DNA of 64,000 nucleotides from Streptomyces sp. NBC_00237. Its GTDB lineage: Bacteria > Actinomycetota > Actinomycetes > Streptomycetales > Streptomycetaceae. Positions 44,278 through 52,699 of the stretch are shown in pieces (position 1 is the stretch's first letter; the number at the start of each line of letters is the position of its first letter). The notes beneath the pieces are model-generated. The model had not been told where the DNA came from, ran no database searches, and was given only the letters and a program-made list of their open reading frames with translations. The stretch is from NCBI RefSeq assembly GCF_026342435.1, contig NZ_JAPEMT010000001.1, positions 1,234,501 through 1,298,500 of the forward strand, given 5' to 3'. Position numbers and translations under genes: made by a program.

Positions 44278-44721
44278 TCAGCTCTCCCCCTCCTGCGAGG
44301 TCGCCAGCAGCTCCGCCAGCGCGTCGTCCAGCCCGAGCTGCCCGCGCTCGCTGCCCAGCGGCACGACGTTCAGCGTCCGCTCCAGCCACGCCGACACGAC
44401 CGGCGACGACGCTTCGAGCAGCGCGTCCCCCTCGGGCGAGGTGAGCGCCAGACACACCACCGAACGTCCGTCGACCTTGGTCGGCCAGATCCGGACATCT
44501 CCGTGCCCGCACGGCCGGAACACCCCGTCGACCAGCAACTCCCGGGCGAACGTCCAGTTGACCGGGTAGTCCGACCCGATGTGGAAGGTCACGTGCACGG
44601 CGTACGGGTCACTCGTCCGGTACATCAGCCGTGCCGGTACGGGGATGGTGCGTTCGGGGGACAGCACGAGGTTGAGCTCCAGCTCGCGTTCCACGACGGT
44701 GTGCTGCATGGGGTTCCGCAT
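44278..44721 (-). CDS. ssgG: SsgA-like sporulation/cell-division regulator, SsgG type
   Basis: 147 residues, the SALP size. Core motifs are ELELNLVLSPERTIPVPARL, YRTSDPYAVHVTFHIGSDYP, VNWTFARELLVDGVFRPCGH, GDVRIWPTKVDGRSVVCLAL and SPEGDALLEA. SALPs steer septum placement and peptidoglycan remodelling during Streptomyces sporulation. Assignment to SsgG rests on synteny with SCO2924 recalled from memory. Starts at 44721 and 44709 (second Met) are both possible. It is divergent from the RDD gene. Confidence 0.88.
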   Translation of the reverse strand: MRNPMQHTVVERELELNLVLSPERTIPVPARLMYRTSDPYAVHVTFHIGSDYPVNWTFARELLVDGVFRPCGHGDVRIWPTKVDGRSVVCLALTSPEGDALLEASSPVVSAWLERTLNVVPLGSERGQLGLDDALAELLATSQEGES

Positions 44722-44949
44722 GGGGATGCACGTCCTTTCCGGTACGGGGCCCGGTCGGCGGGCCGTACAAGGTGAGAGCGCGCATCCCGCCGCCCATTAC
44801 GCGACTTCCGAAGAAGTTTTCCGAGGCGATCGGCAATGACCGGAAAGTGGTGCATCCGGGCGGACGGGCCCGGTGGCAGGCGGGCGTCTGGTAGATGTGG
44901 ACCCCGGAAATCAGACAACGAGGCCACCTCACAGATACGGGACACGGTG

Positions 44950-46443
44950 ATGAGCGCCCCCACACCGGCCAACGGCGAGAACACACCCGGCCACGGCTTC
45001 TATCCCGACCCGTCCATCCCCGGCTACGTCCGCTACTGGAACGGCAGTTCATGGGTGCCCGGGACGAGCCGCCCGGCCCCCGCACCCGGCGAGCCGATGC
45101 CGACCCCGCCGCCGGGTGCCGCCCCCGTCCCCGCCCCCTCCGGCCTCCCCAACCTGGCCTCGGTCCCGGCCCCGGCTCCCGCTCCCACCCCCGTCTCCAC
45201 TCCCACCCCCACCCCCGCCGTCGAGGAAACGGGCCCGTTCTTCTTCGACGAGGAAGACCCCGGGCCCCCGTCCCGGTACGGCTCGAACCCCGCGACCCAA
45301 CACGTCCCGATCCAGGACCGCCCGAGCCAGGACCGCCCGAGCCCGGCCCGCGAGGCCCAGACCCCGGCCCCGGCGGGCCGCGAGGTCCAGGTCCGCCGTT
45401 CCCCGGAACCCCCGGTCGCCTGGCAGGCGGACACCTCCCGCCAGTCCGGCTTCGGCGGCGAGAACGACCGCCGCGTCTCCTGGGGCTCCCCGGCGGACGC
45501 CCCGCCCGGCAGCGGCTCGCCCGCCGCCGCCCAGCCCGCCGCCTCGGCCGCGTCCTCCCTCGCCCCGGCCCAGGACCGCGCCCCGAGCACCCGCGACCCC
45601 CGCGTCCCCACCGACGCCCTCCCCTCCCGCCCGGACCGCCCCGCCCTGGATTCCGCCACCCGCGAGGCACCCCCCTCGCTCCCGCCCCACCCCACCACCC
45701 CCCGCCCGGCCCCGACGCCCTCCACCTCTTCCGCCGCCCCCCGCCCCACCCCGGACCGCCCCGCCCCCTCCCACGAGGGCACGATGTCCATCCGTACCGT
45801 CAAACCCCAACGACGCCCCACCACCCCCCAGGCACAGGGCCAAGCCCACGCCCAGACCCCCGCCGCCCACGAACCGAGCGGCCCGGTCACCCCCTGGAAG
45901 CCCCCCGTCGAGGACCCCTTCACCCGCGCCGCCCGCGAACAGTCCGCCGCCCGCCCCGCCGGCCTCGGCCGCCGCCTCGCCGCCCGTCTCCTCGACACCG
46001 TCGTCCTCGGCGCGGGCGTGGCCGCCGTGGCGATCCCCCTGGTCACCCAGGCCGTCGACCACATCGACGAGAAAATCCGGGCCGCGAAGCTGTCCGGCAC
46101 GACGGTCACCGTCTACCTCCTCGACAGCACCACCCTCGGCATCCTGGGCGTCATCCTTGGCACCTTCCTCCTCCTCGGCGTTCTCTACGAAGCGGTCCCG
46201 ACCGCCAAGTGGGGCCGCACGCTGGGCAAGAAGGTGTTCGGCCTCCAGGTCCGCGACATCGAGGAGCACGACCCGCCGCGCTTCGGCGGTGCACTGCGCC
46301 GCTGGGTGGTGTACGGGGTGCTGGGCGTGCTCGGCATCGGCGTGTTCAACGTCCTGTGGTGCCTGTTCGACCGCCCCTGGCGGCAGTGCTGGCACGACAA
46401 GGCGGCCCGTACCTTCGTCGCCGCCAAGGCCGCCAAGAGCTGA
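44950..46443 (+). CDS. RDD-family membrane protein with DUF2510 motif and long disordered linker
   Basis: 497 residues. The N-terminal WW-like DUF2510 motif is GFYPDPSIPGYVRYWNGSSW. About residues 45-335 are Pro/Ala/Thr-rich and probably disordered. The RDD domain starts at GLGRRLAARLLDTVVLGAGV and continues with a second span (LGILGVILGTFLLLGVLYEA), GKKVFGLQVRD and a third span near WVVYGVLGVLGIGVFNVLWC. Function unknown; some RDD proteins act in Na+/H+ exchange. It is followed by a second RDD gene after 125 nt. Confidence 0.87.
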   Translation: MSAPTPANGENTPGHGFYPDPSIPGYVRYWNGSSWVPGTSRPAPAPGEPMPTPPPGAAPVPAPSGLPNLASVPAPAPAPTPVSTPTPTPAVEETGPFFFDEEDPGPPSRYGSNPATQHVPIQDRPSQDRPSPAREAQTPAPAGREVQVRRSPEPPVAWQADTSRQSGFGGENDRRVSWGSPADAPPGSGSPAAAQPAASAASSLAPAQDRAPSTRDPRVPTDALPSRPDRPALDSATREAPPSLPPHPTTPRPAPTPSTSSAAPRPTPDRPAPSHEGTMSIRTVKPQRRPTTPQAQGQAHAQTPAAHEPSGPVTPWKPPVEDPFTRAAREQSAARPAGLGRRLAARLLDTVVLGAGVAAVAIPLVTQAVDHIDEKIRAAKLSGTTVTVYLLDSTTLGILGVILGTFLLLGVLYEAVPTAKWGRTLGKKVFGLQVRDIEEHDPPRFGGALRRWVVYGVLGVLGIGVFNVLWCLFDRPWRQCWHDKAARTFVAAKAAKS

Positions 46444-46568
46444 CCCGCCCCGCTGCCCGACCCCGCCGCCCGCCCCGCCCGACCCACCCTCACCGGCTTG
46501 GCCCACACCGTCCCCCGAACGGCGTCCGACCCCTTGCGGGCCCCGGACGCCGGGGGTCGACTGCCGGT

Positions 46569-47252
46569 ATGAGCACCGACCAGCCGCCGCCCGGCGTGCC
46601 GCCTGAGAACGATCCGTTCCAGAAGTACCCGCCGCCCCCGCCGCCCCAGGGCGGCGCCGGCAGCCCCTACGACCAGAGCGGAGGTCTGCCCCCGTACGGC
46701 GGAGGCGGCCCCTACGACGGCGGCGCCGGAGGTTACGGCGGCGGCACCGGAGGCTACGGCGGGGCCGACCCGCTCGCCGGAATGCCCCCGCTCGCCTCGC
46801 TCGGGAAGCGCTTCCTGGCCCGGTTCATCGACATGCTGATCGTCGGCATCCCGATGGGCCTGCTGGGCATCCCGTTCGGCACGTACAAGGAGATCACCAA
46901 GACCACGGACGACCTCGGCGACACGTTCACCAAGGTCACCTCGGGCCAGAGCATGCTCTGGTCGCTGATCACGATCGCCGTCTACCTGGCGTACGACACG
47001 TACCTGACCAAGAAGAACGGCCAGACCGTCGGCAAGCGCGTGATGGGCCTGCGCGTCGCGATGCTCAACGACGGCAGCACCCCACAGACCAACGTGGCGC
47101 TGATGCGCGCCGCCGTACTGCTGGTGCCCGCGCTGGTCTGCTGCTACTGCCTGTGGTGGCTGGTCAACCTGGTCATGATCGCCGTCGACAAGCCGTACAA
47201 GCAGGGCCTGCACGACAAGGCGGCGAAGACCGTCGTGGTCACCGCCGCCTAG
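46569..47252 (+). CDS. RDD-family membrane protein
   Basis: 227 residues. The first 70 residues are Gly/Pro/Tyr-rich (GGGGPYDGGAGGYGGGTGGY). The RDD domain follows: SLGKRFLARFIDMLIVGIPM, SLITIAVYLAYDTYLTKKNG, QTVGKRVMGLRVAMLNDG and ALVCCYCLWWLVNLVMIAVD. The C-terminal YKQGLHDKAAKTVVV is typical. It is a shorter paralogue of the preceding gene, same strand, and probably part of one transcript. Confidence 0.9.
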   Translation: MSTDQPPPGVPPENDPFQKYPPPPPPQGGAGSPYDQSGGLPPYGGGGPYDGGAGGYGGGTGGYGGADPLAGMPPLASLGKRFLARFIDMLIVGIPMGLLGIPFGTYKEITKTTDDLGDTFTKVTSGQSMLWSLITIAVYLAYDTYLTKKNGQTVGKRVMGLRVAMLNDGSTPQTNVALMRAAVLLVPALVCCYCLWWLVNLVMIAVDKPYKQGLHDKAAKTVVVTAA

Positions 47253-47299
47253 TTCCCGTACGAACGCGAACGCGTACGCGAGGGAGCGAGAGAGCTCCG

Positions 47300-47674
47300 C
47301 TAACTCCGTACGGAGTGCTCCGGAGCCACCGAGGAGCGCGCGCGGGGCCCGGGCACCCGGACCTCGTCGTACGCCTCCACGGTCTCCACGGCGGCGGGCA
47401 CGGAGACGGCCGCAGGACCGACCACGGTCCTGCGCGCCGTCTCCTGCGCGTTCCGCGTGCCGCGCAGGTTCGGCATCGGCACGGTCATCGCCACCAGCAG
47501 CCCAAGACCCAGCGCGGCACACGCGATGACCGCGATCCAGGCGCCCGAGGTGGTCTGCGAGAGCAGCAGCATGGCGAGGGTGGAGAAGACGGTCGCCAGT
47601 GCACCGCACACGCACTGGGCGACGGTCAACGTCGGGACCTGGATCCGGTTCGGAGTCTGGCGCGTCCGCTGCAT
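47300..47674 (-). CDS. Small two-span membrane protein of unknown function
   Basis: 124 residues with two hydrophobic segments (LTVAQCVCGALATVFSTLAM and AWIAVIACAALGLGLLVAMT) and a basic/Pro-rich C-terminal tail. No family is recognised. It converges on the RDD gene. Confidence 0.72.
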   Translation of the reverse strand: MQRTRQTPNRIQVPTLTVAQCVCGALATVFSTLAMLLLSQTTSGAWIAVIACAALGLGLLVAMTVPMPNLRGTRNAQETARRTVVGPAAVSVPAAVETVEAYDEVRVPGPRARSSVAPEHSVRS

Positions 47675-47957
47675 GGCAGTTCCGTCCTCGGAGCACGGGG
47701 GGTGTGGGTCGCGGGGTCTGAGCTGACCCTACGACCATGTGGTTCCCTGGCGGAACGGCTAGTAAGCGTGACCTAACACACGGTGCCGATGCATGGGGGG
47801 CGCACAGTGTCATCACGCCGTCCGCCCTGTGAGACGCGAGCGCCCGTGCGGTACGCGGCCGCCGTCCGCAGTCGCAGGGAGCAGTCCTCCAACTGCCTAG
47901 CGCGCCGCTCTGGTTGGTGTCAAGGTCTGTCTTTTCTCCGCCAACTCCGGTCGAATG

Positions 47958-47973
47958 GCGTCACTTGTGACGC
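47958..47973. promoter_or_regulatory. Palindrome upstream of the secreted protease
   Basis: GCGTCACTTGTGACGC is a perfect 7-2-7 dyad 68 nt before the protease start. It sits in the 366-nt spacer 47675-48040, which is otherwise without a gene. No regulator can be assigned. Confidence 0.5.
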
Positions 47974-48040
47974 GCGCCGCAAACGGTACCCCTCCAACCC
48001 CTTCGGGATCGGCCGGCGGCCGCGGGGGAGGAACCATCAA

Positions 48041-50476
48041 GTGAACAGCAACAGACGGGTCTTCAGAGGAACGGCGATACTCGCGGCCCTCGCCGCGACC
48101 GCCGTCACCGCCTCGGCCTTCGCCACCGCGCAGGCCGACGAACGGAGCCCGGCGCCCATCGAGCGCCAGGACCCGGCGCACACGGAGACCGGCGCGGGCC
48201 ACGGGCACGGCGGCAAGGGCCACCTCATCGACGGACCCTTCAGCGCCCAGCAGGCCCAGCAGCGGCAGACCGCCCTGGAGCAGGTGCTCAGCGGCAAGGC
48301 CAAGACCGAGAAGCGGGGCAGCTCGCAGGTCGTCAAGCTCGCCGACAAGAAGTACGTCGAGCTGGGCCGCGAGCGCACCGACCAGATCTTCACCATCCTG
48401 GTCGAGTTCGGCGACAAGATCGACAACACCTCGATGTACGACCCGGACGGCGACGGACCGCAGCCGCCGGTCGTGAAGTACGGCGGCACCCCGGGACCCC
48501 TGCACAACAAGATCCCGGAGCCGGACCGCACGAAGGACAACTCCACCGCCTGGAAGGCCGACTACAACCAGGAGCACTTCCAGAACCTGTACTTCGGCAA
48601 GGGCAAGGGCCCCGACGGCAAGCCGATCGACTCCCTCAAGACCTACTACGAGAAGACCTCGTCGGGCCGGTACTCGGTCGAGGGCAAGGTCACCGACTGG
48701 GTCAAGGTCGACTACAACGAGGCCCGTTACGGCTCCAACTACTGCGGCAGTGACAACTGCCCCAACGTCGAGGACCTGGTCCGCGACGGAGTCAACGCCT
48801 GGGTCGCCAAGGAGAAGGCGGCGGGCAAGACCGACGCCCAGATCAAGGCCGACCTCCAGAAGTACGACCAGTGGGACCGCACGGACCACGACAACGACGG
48901 CAACTTCAACGAGCCCGACGGCTACATCGACCACTTCCAGGTCGTGCACGCCGGTGAGGACGGCTCGGCGGGCGGCGGCGCGCAGGGCGGCGACTCGATC
49001 TGGGCGCACCGGGGTTACGCGTACAGCCGCGACGACGGCGAGAGCGGCCCGTCCGGCTTCAAGGCGGGCGGCGTGGCCGTCGGCGACACCGGCATCTGGG
49101 TCGGCGACTACACCGCGCAGCCCGAGAACGGCGGCCTCGGCGTCTTCGCCCACGAGTACGGCCACGACCTGGGTCTGCCGGACCTCTACGACACCACCAA
49201 CCAGGCCGAGAACTCGGTCGGCTTCTGGTCGCTGATGTCGGCGGGTTCCTGGCTCAACACCGGCAAGAGCGAGATCGGCGACATGCCGGGCGACATGACC
49301 GCCTGGGACAAGCTCCAGCTCGGCTGGCTGAAGTACGACAAGGCGAAGGCCGCCACGACCTCCCTCCACAAGCTGGGCGTCGCGGAGTACAACACCAAGA
49401 ACGCGCAGGCGGTCGTCGTCGAACTCCCCAAGAAGAACGTCACCACCGAGGTCGTGAAGCCCGCCGAGGGCACGAAGCAGTGGTGGTCGGACTACGGGGA
49501 CAACCTCTCCAACACGCTCTCCCGTGACGTGGACCTGACCGGCAAGACGTCCGCCTCCCTCGAACTCAAGGGCTGGTGGGACATCGAGAAGGACTACGAC
49601 TACCTCTACACCCAGGTCTCGACGGACAACGGCGCGAGCTGGAAGACCATCGACGGCAAGGCCGACGGCCAGACCATCCCGCGCGACGGCGGCGACAAGC
49701 CCGCCCTCACCGGCGTCTCCGGCACCTACAAGTCCCTGGTCTACCCGCTGGACGCGTACGCCGGGAAGAAGATCGGCATCCGCTTCCGCTACAAGACCGA
49801 CGGCGGCGCGGGCGGCAAGGGCTTCGCGGCCGACGCCATCTCCGTCAAGGCCGACGGCACCGCCCTGTTCACCGACAACGCGGAGGGCGACGACAACGGC
49901 TGGACCGTCCGAGGCTTCTCCCGCGTCGGCGACTCGATCAACGGCGACTACCCGCAGTTCTACCTGGCCGAGAACCGCCAGTACGTCTCGTACGACAAGA
50001 CCCTGCAGTCCGGCCCGTACAACTTCGGCTGGCGCAAGAAGGGCGACCCGAAGTACAGCTGGGTCGAGCGCTACGCCTACCGCCCCGGCCTGATGATCTG
50101 GCAGTGGGACACCTCGCAGCGCAACAACAACGTCTTCGAGCACCCCGGCAAGGGACTCCTGCTCCCGATCGACGCCAACGCCAAGCCGCTGAAGTGGGCC
50201 GACGGCAAGAACATCGGCAACAAGATCCAGCCGTACGACGCCGCCTTCTCCTGGTGGCCGTCGGCGGGCTTCACCCTGCACAAGCTCGGCGAGCCGACGA
50301 AGATCCCCGCCCACCTGGGCGCCCCGGTCTTCGACGACCGCAAGGGCACCTACTGGTACAAGGAGAACCCCACCGGGAGTGTCCAGACAACTGACACCAA
50401 CACCCGGATCTCCATCCTGAACCAGCCGCTGGACGGTCAGACCATGACCATCCTGGTGAGCAAGAGTGGTCGCTGA
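48041..50476 (+). CDS. Secreted M6-family metalloprotease (immune inhibitor A type)
   Basis: 811 residues. A signal peptide (RRVFRGTAILAALAATAVTA, cleavage near AQADE) is followed by a propeptide. The catalytic domain carries the zinc motif H371-E372-x2-H375 in FAHEYGHDLGLPDLYD and the downstream SVGFWSLMSAGSW with the conserved Met turn. The C-terminal part contains MAM/jelly-roll-like segments (WDIEKDYDYLYTQVSTDNGA, AYAGKKIGIRFRYKTDG). It should degrade extracellular proteins. GTG 48041 has GGGGGAGG upstream. From memory the orthologue is the secreted protease SCO2920. Confidence 0.94.
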   Translation: MNSNRRVFRGTAILAALAATAVTASAFATAQADERSPAPIERQDPAHTETGAGHGHGGKGHLIDGPFSAQQAQQRQTALEQVLSGKAKTEKRGSSQVVKLADKKYVELGRERTDQIFTILVEFGDKIDNTSMYDPDGDGPQPPVVKYGGTPGPLHNKIPEPDRTKDNSTAWKADYNQEHFQNLYFGKGKGPDGKPIDSLKTYYEKTSSGRYSVEGKVTDWVKVDYNEARYGSNYCGSDNCPNVEDLVRDGVNAWVAKEKAAGKTDAQIKADLQKYDQWDRTDHDNDGNFNEPDGYIDHFQVVHAGEDGSAGGGAQGGDSIWAHRGYAYSRDDGESGPSGFKAGGVAVGDTGIWVGDYTAQPENGGLGVFAHEYGHDLGLPDLYDTTNQAENSVGFWSLMSAGSWLNTGKSEIGDMPGDMTAWDKLQLGWLKYDKAKAATTSLHKLGVAEYNTKNAQAVVVELPKKNVTTEVVKPAEGTKQWWSDYGDNLSNTLSRDVDLTGKTSASLELKGWWDIEKDYDYLYTQVSTDNGASWKTIDGKADGQTIPRDGGDKPALTGVSGTYKSLVYPLDAYAGKKIGIRFRYKTDGGAGGKGFAADAISVKADGTALFTDNAEGDDNGWTVRGFSRVGDSINGDYPQFYLAENRQYVSYDKTLQSGPYNFGWRKKGDPKYSWVERYAYRPGLMIWQWDTSQRNNNVFEHPGKGLLLPIDANAKPLKWADGKNIGNKIQPYDAAFSWWPSAGFTLHKLGEPTKIPAHLGAPVFDDRKGTYWYKENPTGSVQTTDTNTRISILNQPLDGQTMTILVSKSGR

Positions 50477-50512
50477 CCGTAACTTTTAGGCCATTACCCC
50501 AGGTCAGGCCAT

Positions 50513-50549
50513 GATCGGCCGTCGCCCCTCTAGCGGGCGGCGGCCGATC
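50513..50549 (+). terminator. Terminator after the metalloprotease gene
   Basis: GATCGGCCGTCGCCC (50513-50527) and GGGCGGCGGCCGATC (50535-50549) pair over 15 bp with one G-T pair. Confidence 0.8.
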
Positions 50550-50645
50550 GCGTTTAGATGCCTCTTACGTACTCACTATTGACGCGACGTCTTACGGGCG
50601 TGCCTCCCGGCATGCCCGTGCCGCCGCACGGGGGAGTGATCGTTC

Positions 50646-50954
50646 ATGTCCGCCGGAGGTTTCAACAGACTCCCGAACGGGAGCGTGGTCGTGGCCCTGA
50701 CCCTGCCGCGCCCCGGCCCCTCCAACACCAAGGTCCGCATCCTCGTCCACGCCGCCAACCGCGCCCGGGCCCTCACCCGCCTCCGCAACCTGGGCCTGCG
50801 CGCCGTCTACCTCCGGGGCAACGCCGAGCCCCCCACCCCCGACGAGATCACCGCCGTCCTCCACCACCCCGACGGCCTCCTCTGGCGCGCCGCCCCTCAG
50901 TCCCGCTCCGAACTCTGGCACCCCATACGCACCCTCCTCCGCCCGGCCTCCTGA
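50646..50954 (+). CDS. Small conserved-looking hypothetical protein
   Basis: 102 residues (FNRLPNGSVVVALTLPRPGP, LVHAANRARALTRLRNLGLR, TPDEITAVLHHPDGLLWRAA). No recognised domain, signal or span. The ATG at 50646 has a G-rich SD (GGGGGAG) 9 nt upstream. It lies between the protease terminator and the left inverted-repeat arm, which starts about 100 nt after its stop. Confidence 0.75.
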   Translation: MSAGGFNRLPNGSVVVALTLPRPGPSNTKVRILVHAANRARALTRLRNLGLRAVYLRGNAEPPTPDEITAVLHHPDGLLWRAAPQSRSELWHPIRTLLRPAS

Positions 50955-51050
50955 CCCTCCCTGCTCCGCCCCGGGCTTCCGGGACCTGCACCCTGGCCCG
51001 GCACCCCACGGCCCCCGCCGGGCCCCTCCCGGACCTCCGCCCGGGTCCCG

Positions 51051-51228
51051 CCCAGGGCCTCCGCCCGACCTCCGGGCTTCCCGCCCCCGGCCCCGCGCCC
51101 TACGGTTCCCTGGCTCCCGCCCTGCCCGCTGCATCTGCCTCGCGTCCTGGCCTCCGACCCGCGTCTGCCCCACCTTTGCCCCCCTCGCCGCACCGACCGC
51201 AAGCCCCGCTGCCCACCCGCCCCCGGGC
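51051..51228. repeat. Left arm of a long inverted repeat
   Basis: About 178 nt that match the reverse complement of 51760-51938. The innermost 28 nt (51201-51228) are identical, the inner 90 or so match at high identity apart from one 6-nt gap, and the outer part has diverged apart from the shared CCCAGGGCCTCCGCCCG end. No gene. Confidence 0.82.
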
Positions 51229-51313
51229 GCGGGCCGTGTGCCCGCGCGGCCCGTGGGCCGCACAGGGTGGGGCCCCGCTCCTCCTCGACGGCGTACGTAT
51301 CCGGGGCTTCCCG

Positions 51314-51625
51314 TCACAACCCCGCCACGGACTTGTCGAGCACGCCACCGAAAGCGCCCCACACGCTGCACCTGACGGAGTGGCCCTTCCGGCGACGTAC
51401 GACGAATCCCACGACGCACAACGCAAGAAACAGCGCGCCGAGTACCGCTGCCGCCAGCGGAGCGAAGGCGAACCACAGAAAGCACGCGGTACCGGCCCAG
51501 ACGGCGATGGGCAGGAGCGAGGCGCGCAGAACCGTTCCGAAGGGGACCTGTACCGCCTTCTTCGGCAGGGCTCGTTCGTTCCACACGCTGATGTGGTTCC
51601 GGGTGACACAGTGCTCGGGCCGCAT
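51314..51625 (-). CDS. Small membrane protein inside the inverted-repeat unit
   Basis: 103 residues from ATG 51625 (an ATG at 51703 is also in frame). Two hydrophobic segments (LLPIAVWAGTACFLWFAFAP and AAAVLGALFLALCVVGFVV) are followed by RRRKGH and a short tail. No recognised family and a weak ribosome site, so the gene call is moderate. Confidence 0.5.
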   Translation of the reverse strand: MRPEHCVTRNHISVWNERALPKKAVQVPFGTVLRASLLPIAVWAGTACFLWFAFAPLAAAVLGALFLALCVVGFVVRRRKGHSVRCSVWGAFGGVLDKSVAGL

Positions 51626-51706
51626 CCCGCTATCCGACCACCAACGTCCCCTGGACGACAGGGCGAGTGGATTGCCCGATGCTCCCGTCACCGAGAAGGA
51701 CATCCG

Positions 51707-51769
51707 ATGCGCGGCGTGACCTACTCGATGAGCGTCTCCCTGGACGGCTACATCGTCGGGCCCGGGGGC
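51707..51769 (+). pseudogene. Truncated start of a dihydrofolate-reductase-like (RibD_C family) gene
   Basis: The ATG at 51707 opens MRGVTYSMSVSLDGYIVGP, the characteristic N-terminus of small DHFR/RibD_C-family reductases. After about 19 residues the frame runs into the right inverted-repeat arm at 51760 and the protein sequence becomes Gly/Arg-rich junk. The rest of the gene (about 160 residues) is absent. Confidence 0.7.
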
Positions 51770-51938
51770 GGGTGGGCAGCGGGGCTTGAGCTCGGTGTGG
51801 CGAGGGGGGAAGGGCGGGGCAGGCGCGGGTCGTTGGCCGGAGGCCAGGGCGTACCGGGCAGGCCGGAAGTCAGGGGCGGGGCCGGAGGTCAGGAGGCCGG
51901 GCCGAGGTCCGGGCAGGGGGGCGGGCGGAGGCCCTGGG
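51760..51938. repeat. Right arm of a long inverted repeat
   Basis: Reverse complement partner of 51051-51228. It begins exactly where the reductase fragment stops being protein-like and ends 55 nt from the pncA stop. Confidence 0.82.
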
Positions 51939-51993
51939 GCAGGCCCCGGGCTTGAGCCAAGGGCCGGGCATCGGACCTGGGACGGGCCGGGGG

Positions 51994-52578
51994 TCAGACC
52001 ACCGGTTTGCCCGTGAGGGCGACGCCTGCCTCCTTGAGCTGGCGGAGGGCGGACTCCGTCGTCGCCTCCGCGACGCCCGCCGTCAGGTCCAGGAGGACGT
52101 GCGTCGTGAAGCCCTCGCGGGCCGCGTCCAGGGCCGTGGCGCGGACGCAGTGGTCGGTGGCGATGCCGACCACGTCGACCTCGGTGACCTCGTGGGAGCG
52201 GAGCCAGGCCGCGAGCCCCACGCCGTTCTCGTCCGTGCCCTCGAAGCCGCTGTACGCCGCCGAGTACGCCCCCTTGTCGAAGACCGCCGCGACCGCGCCC
52301 GAGGCGACCGCCGGGGCGAAGTTCGGGTGGAAGCCCACGCCCTCCGTGCCCGCCACGCAGTGCACCGGCCAGGAGTCGACGTAGTCGGGGGAGGAGGAGA
52401 AGTGGGAGCCGGGGTCGACGTGGTGGTCGCGGGTGGCGACGACGTAGCGGTAACCGGCCTGGGCCTCGCCGACCAGGTCGGTGATCGCGGCGGCGACGTC
52501 GGAACCGCCCGCCACGGCGAGGCTGCCGCCCTCGCAGAAGTCGTTCTGCACGTCGACGACGATCAAGGCGCGGTGCAT
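51994..52578 (-). CDS. pncA: Nicotinamidase (isochorismatase-like hydrolase)
   Basis: 194 residues. Catalytic triad D9 (VVDVQNDF), K102 (FDKGAYSAAYSGF) and C144 (ATDHCVRATAL). Metal ligands D51, H53, H59 and probably H73 (RDHHVDPGSHF, WPVHCVAGTEG). It converts nicotinamide to nicotinate for NAD salvage. It lies 121 nt downstream of pncB on the same strand, whose product uses nicotinate next. The order and pairing strongly support the assignment. Confidence 0.94.
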   Translation of the reverse strand: MHRALIVVDVQNDFCEGGSLAVAGGSDVAAAITDLVGEAQAGYRYVVATRDHHVDPGSHFSSSPDYVDSWPVHCVAGTEGVGFHPNFAPAVASGAVAAVFDKGAYSAAYSGFEGTDENGVGLAAWLRSHEVTEVDVVGIATDHCVRATALDAAREGFTTHVLLDLTAGVAEATTESALRQLKEAGVALTGKPVV

Positions 52579-52699
52579 GTGTCTTCCTTACGTGGTGGGC
52601 CGACGGCCTGACGCCCGGTACTCCCACTACCGAGGGTAGGTAATTCAACGGGCCTGCGGGAGTGGGCGTTTGAGGGCGGGGGCCTCGGCGGGGGAGGAG

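Noticed and set aside
51267..51719. Plus-strand frame of 150 codons inside the inverted-repeat unit
   Set aside because: Antisense to the two-span membrane protein and Arg/Thr-rich without hydrophobic or domain pattern.
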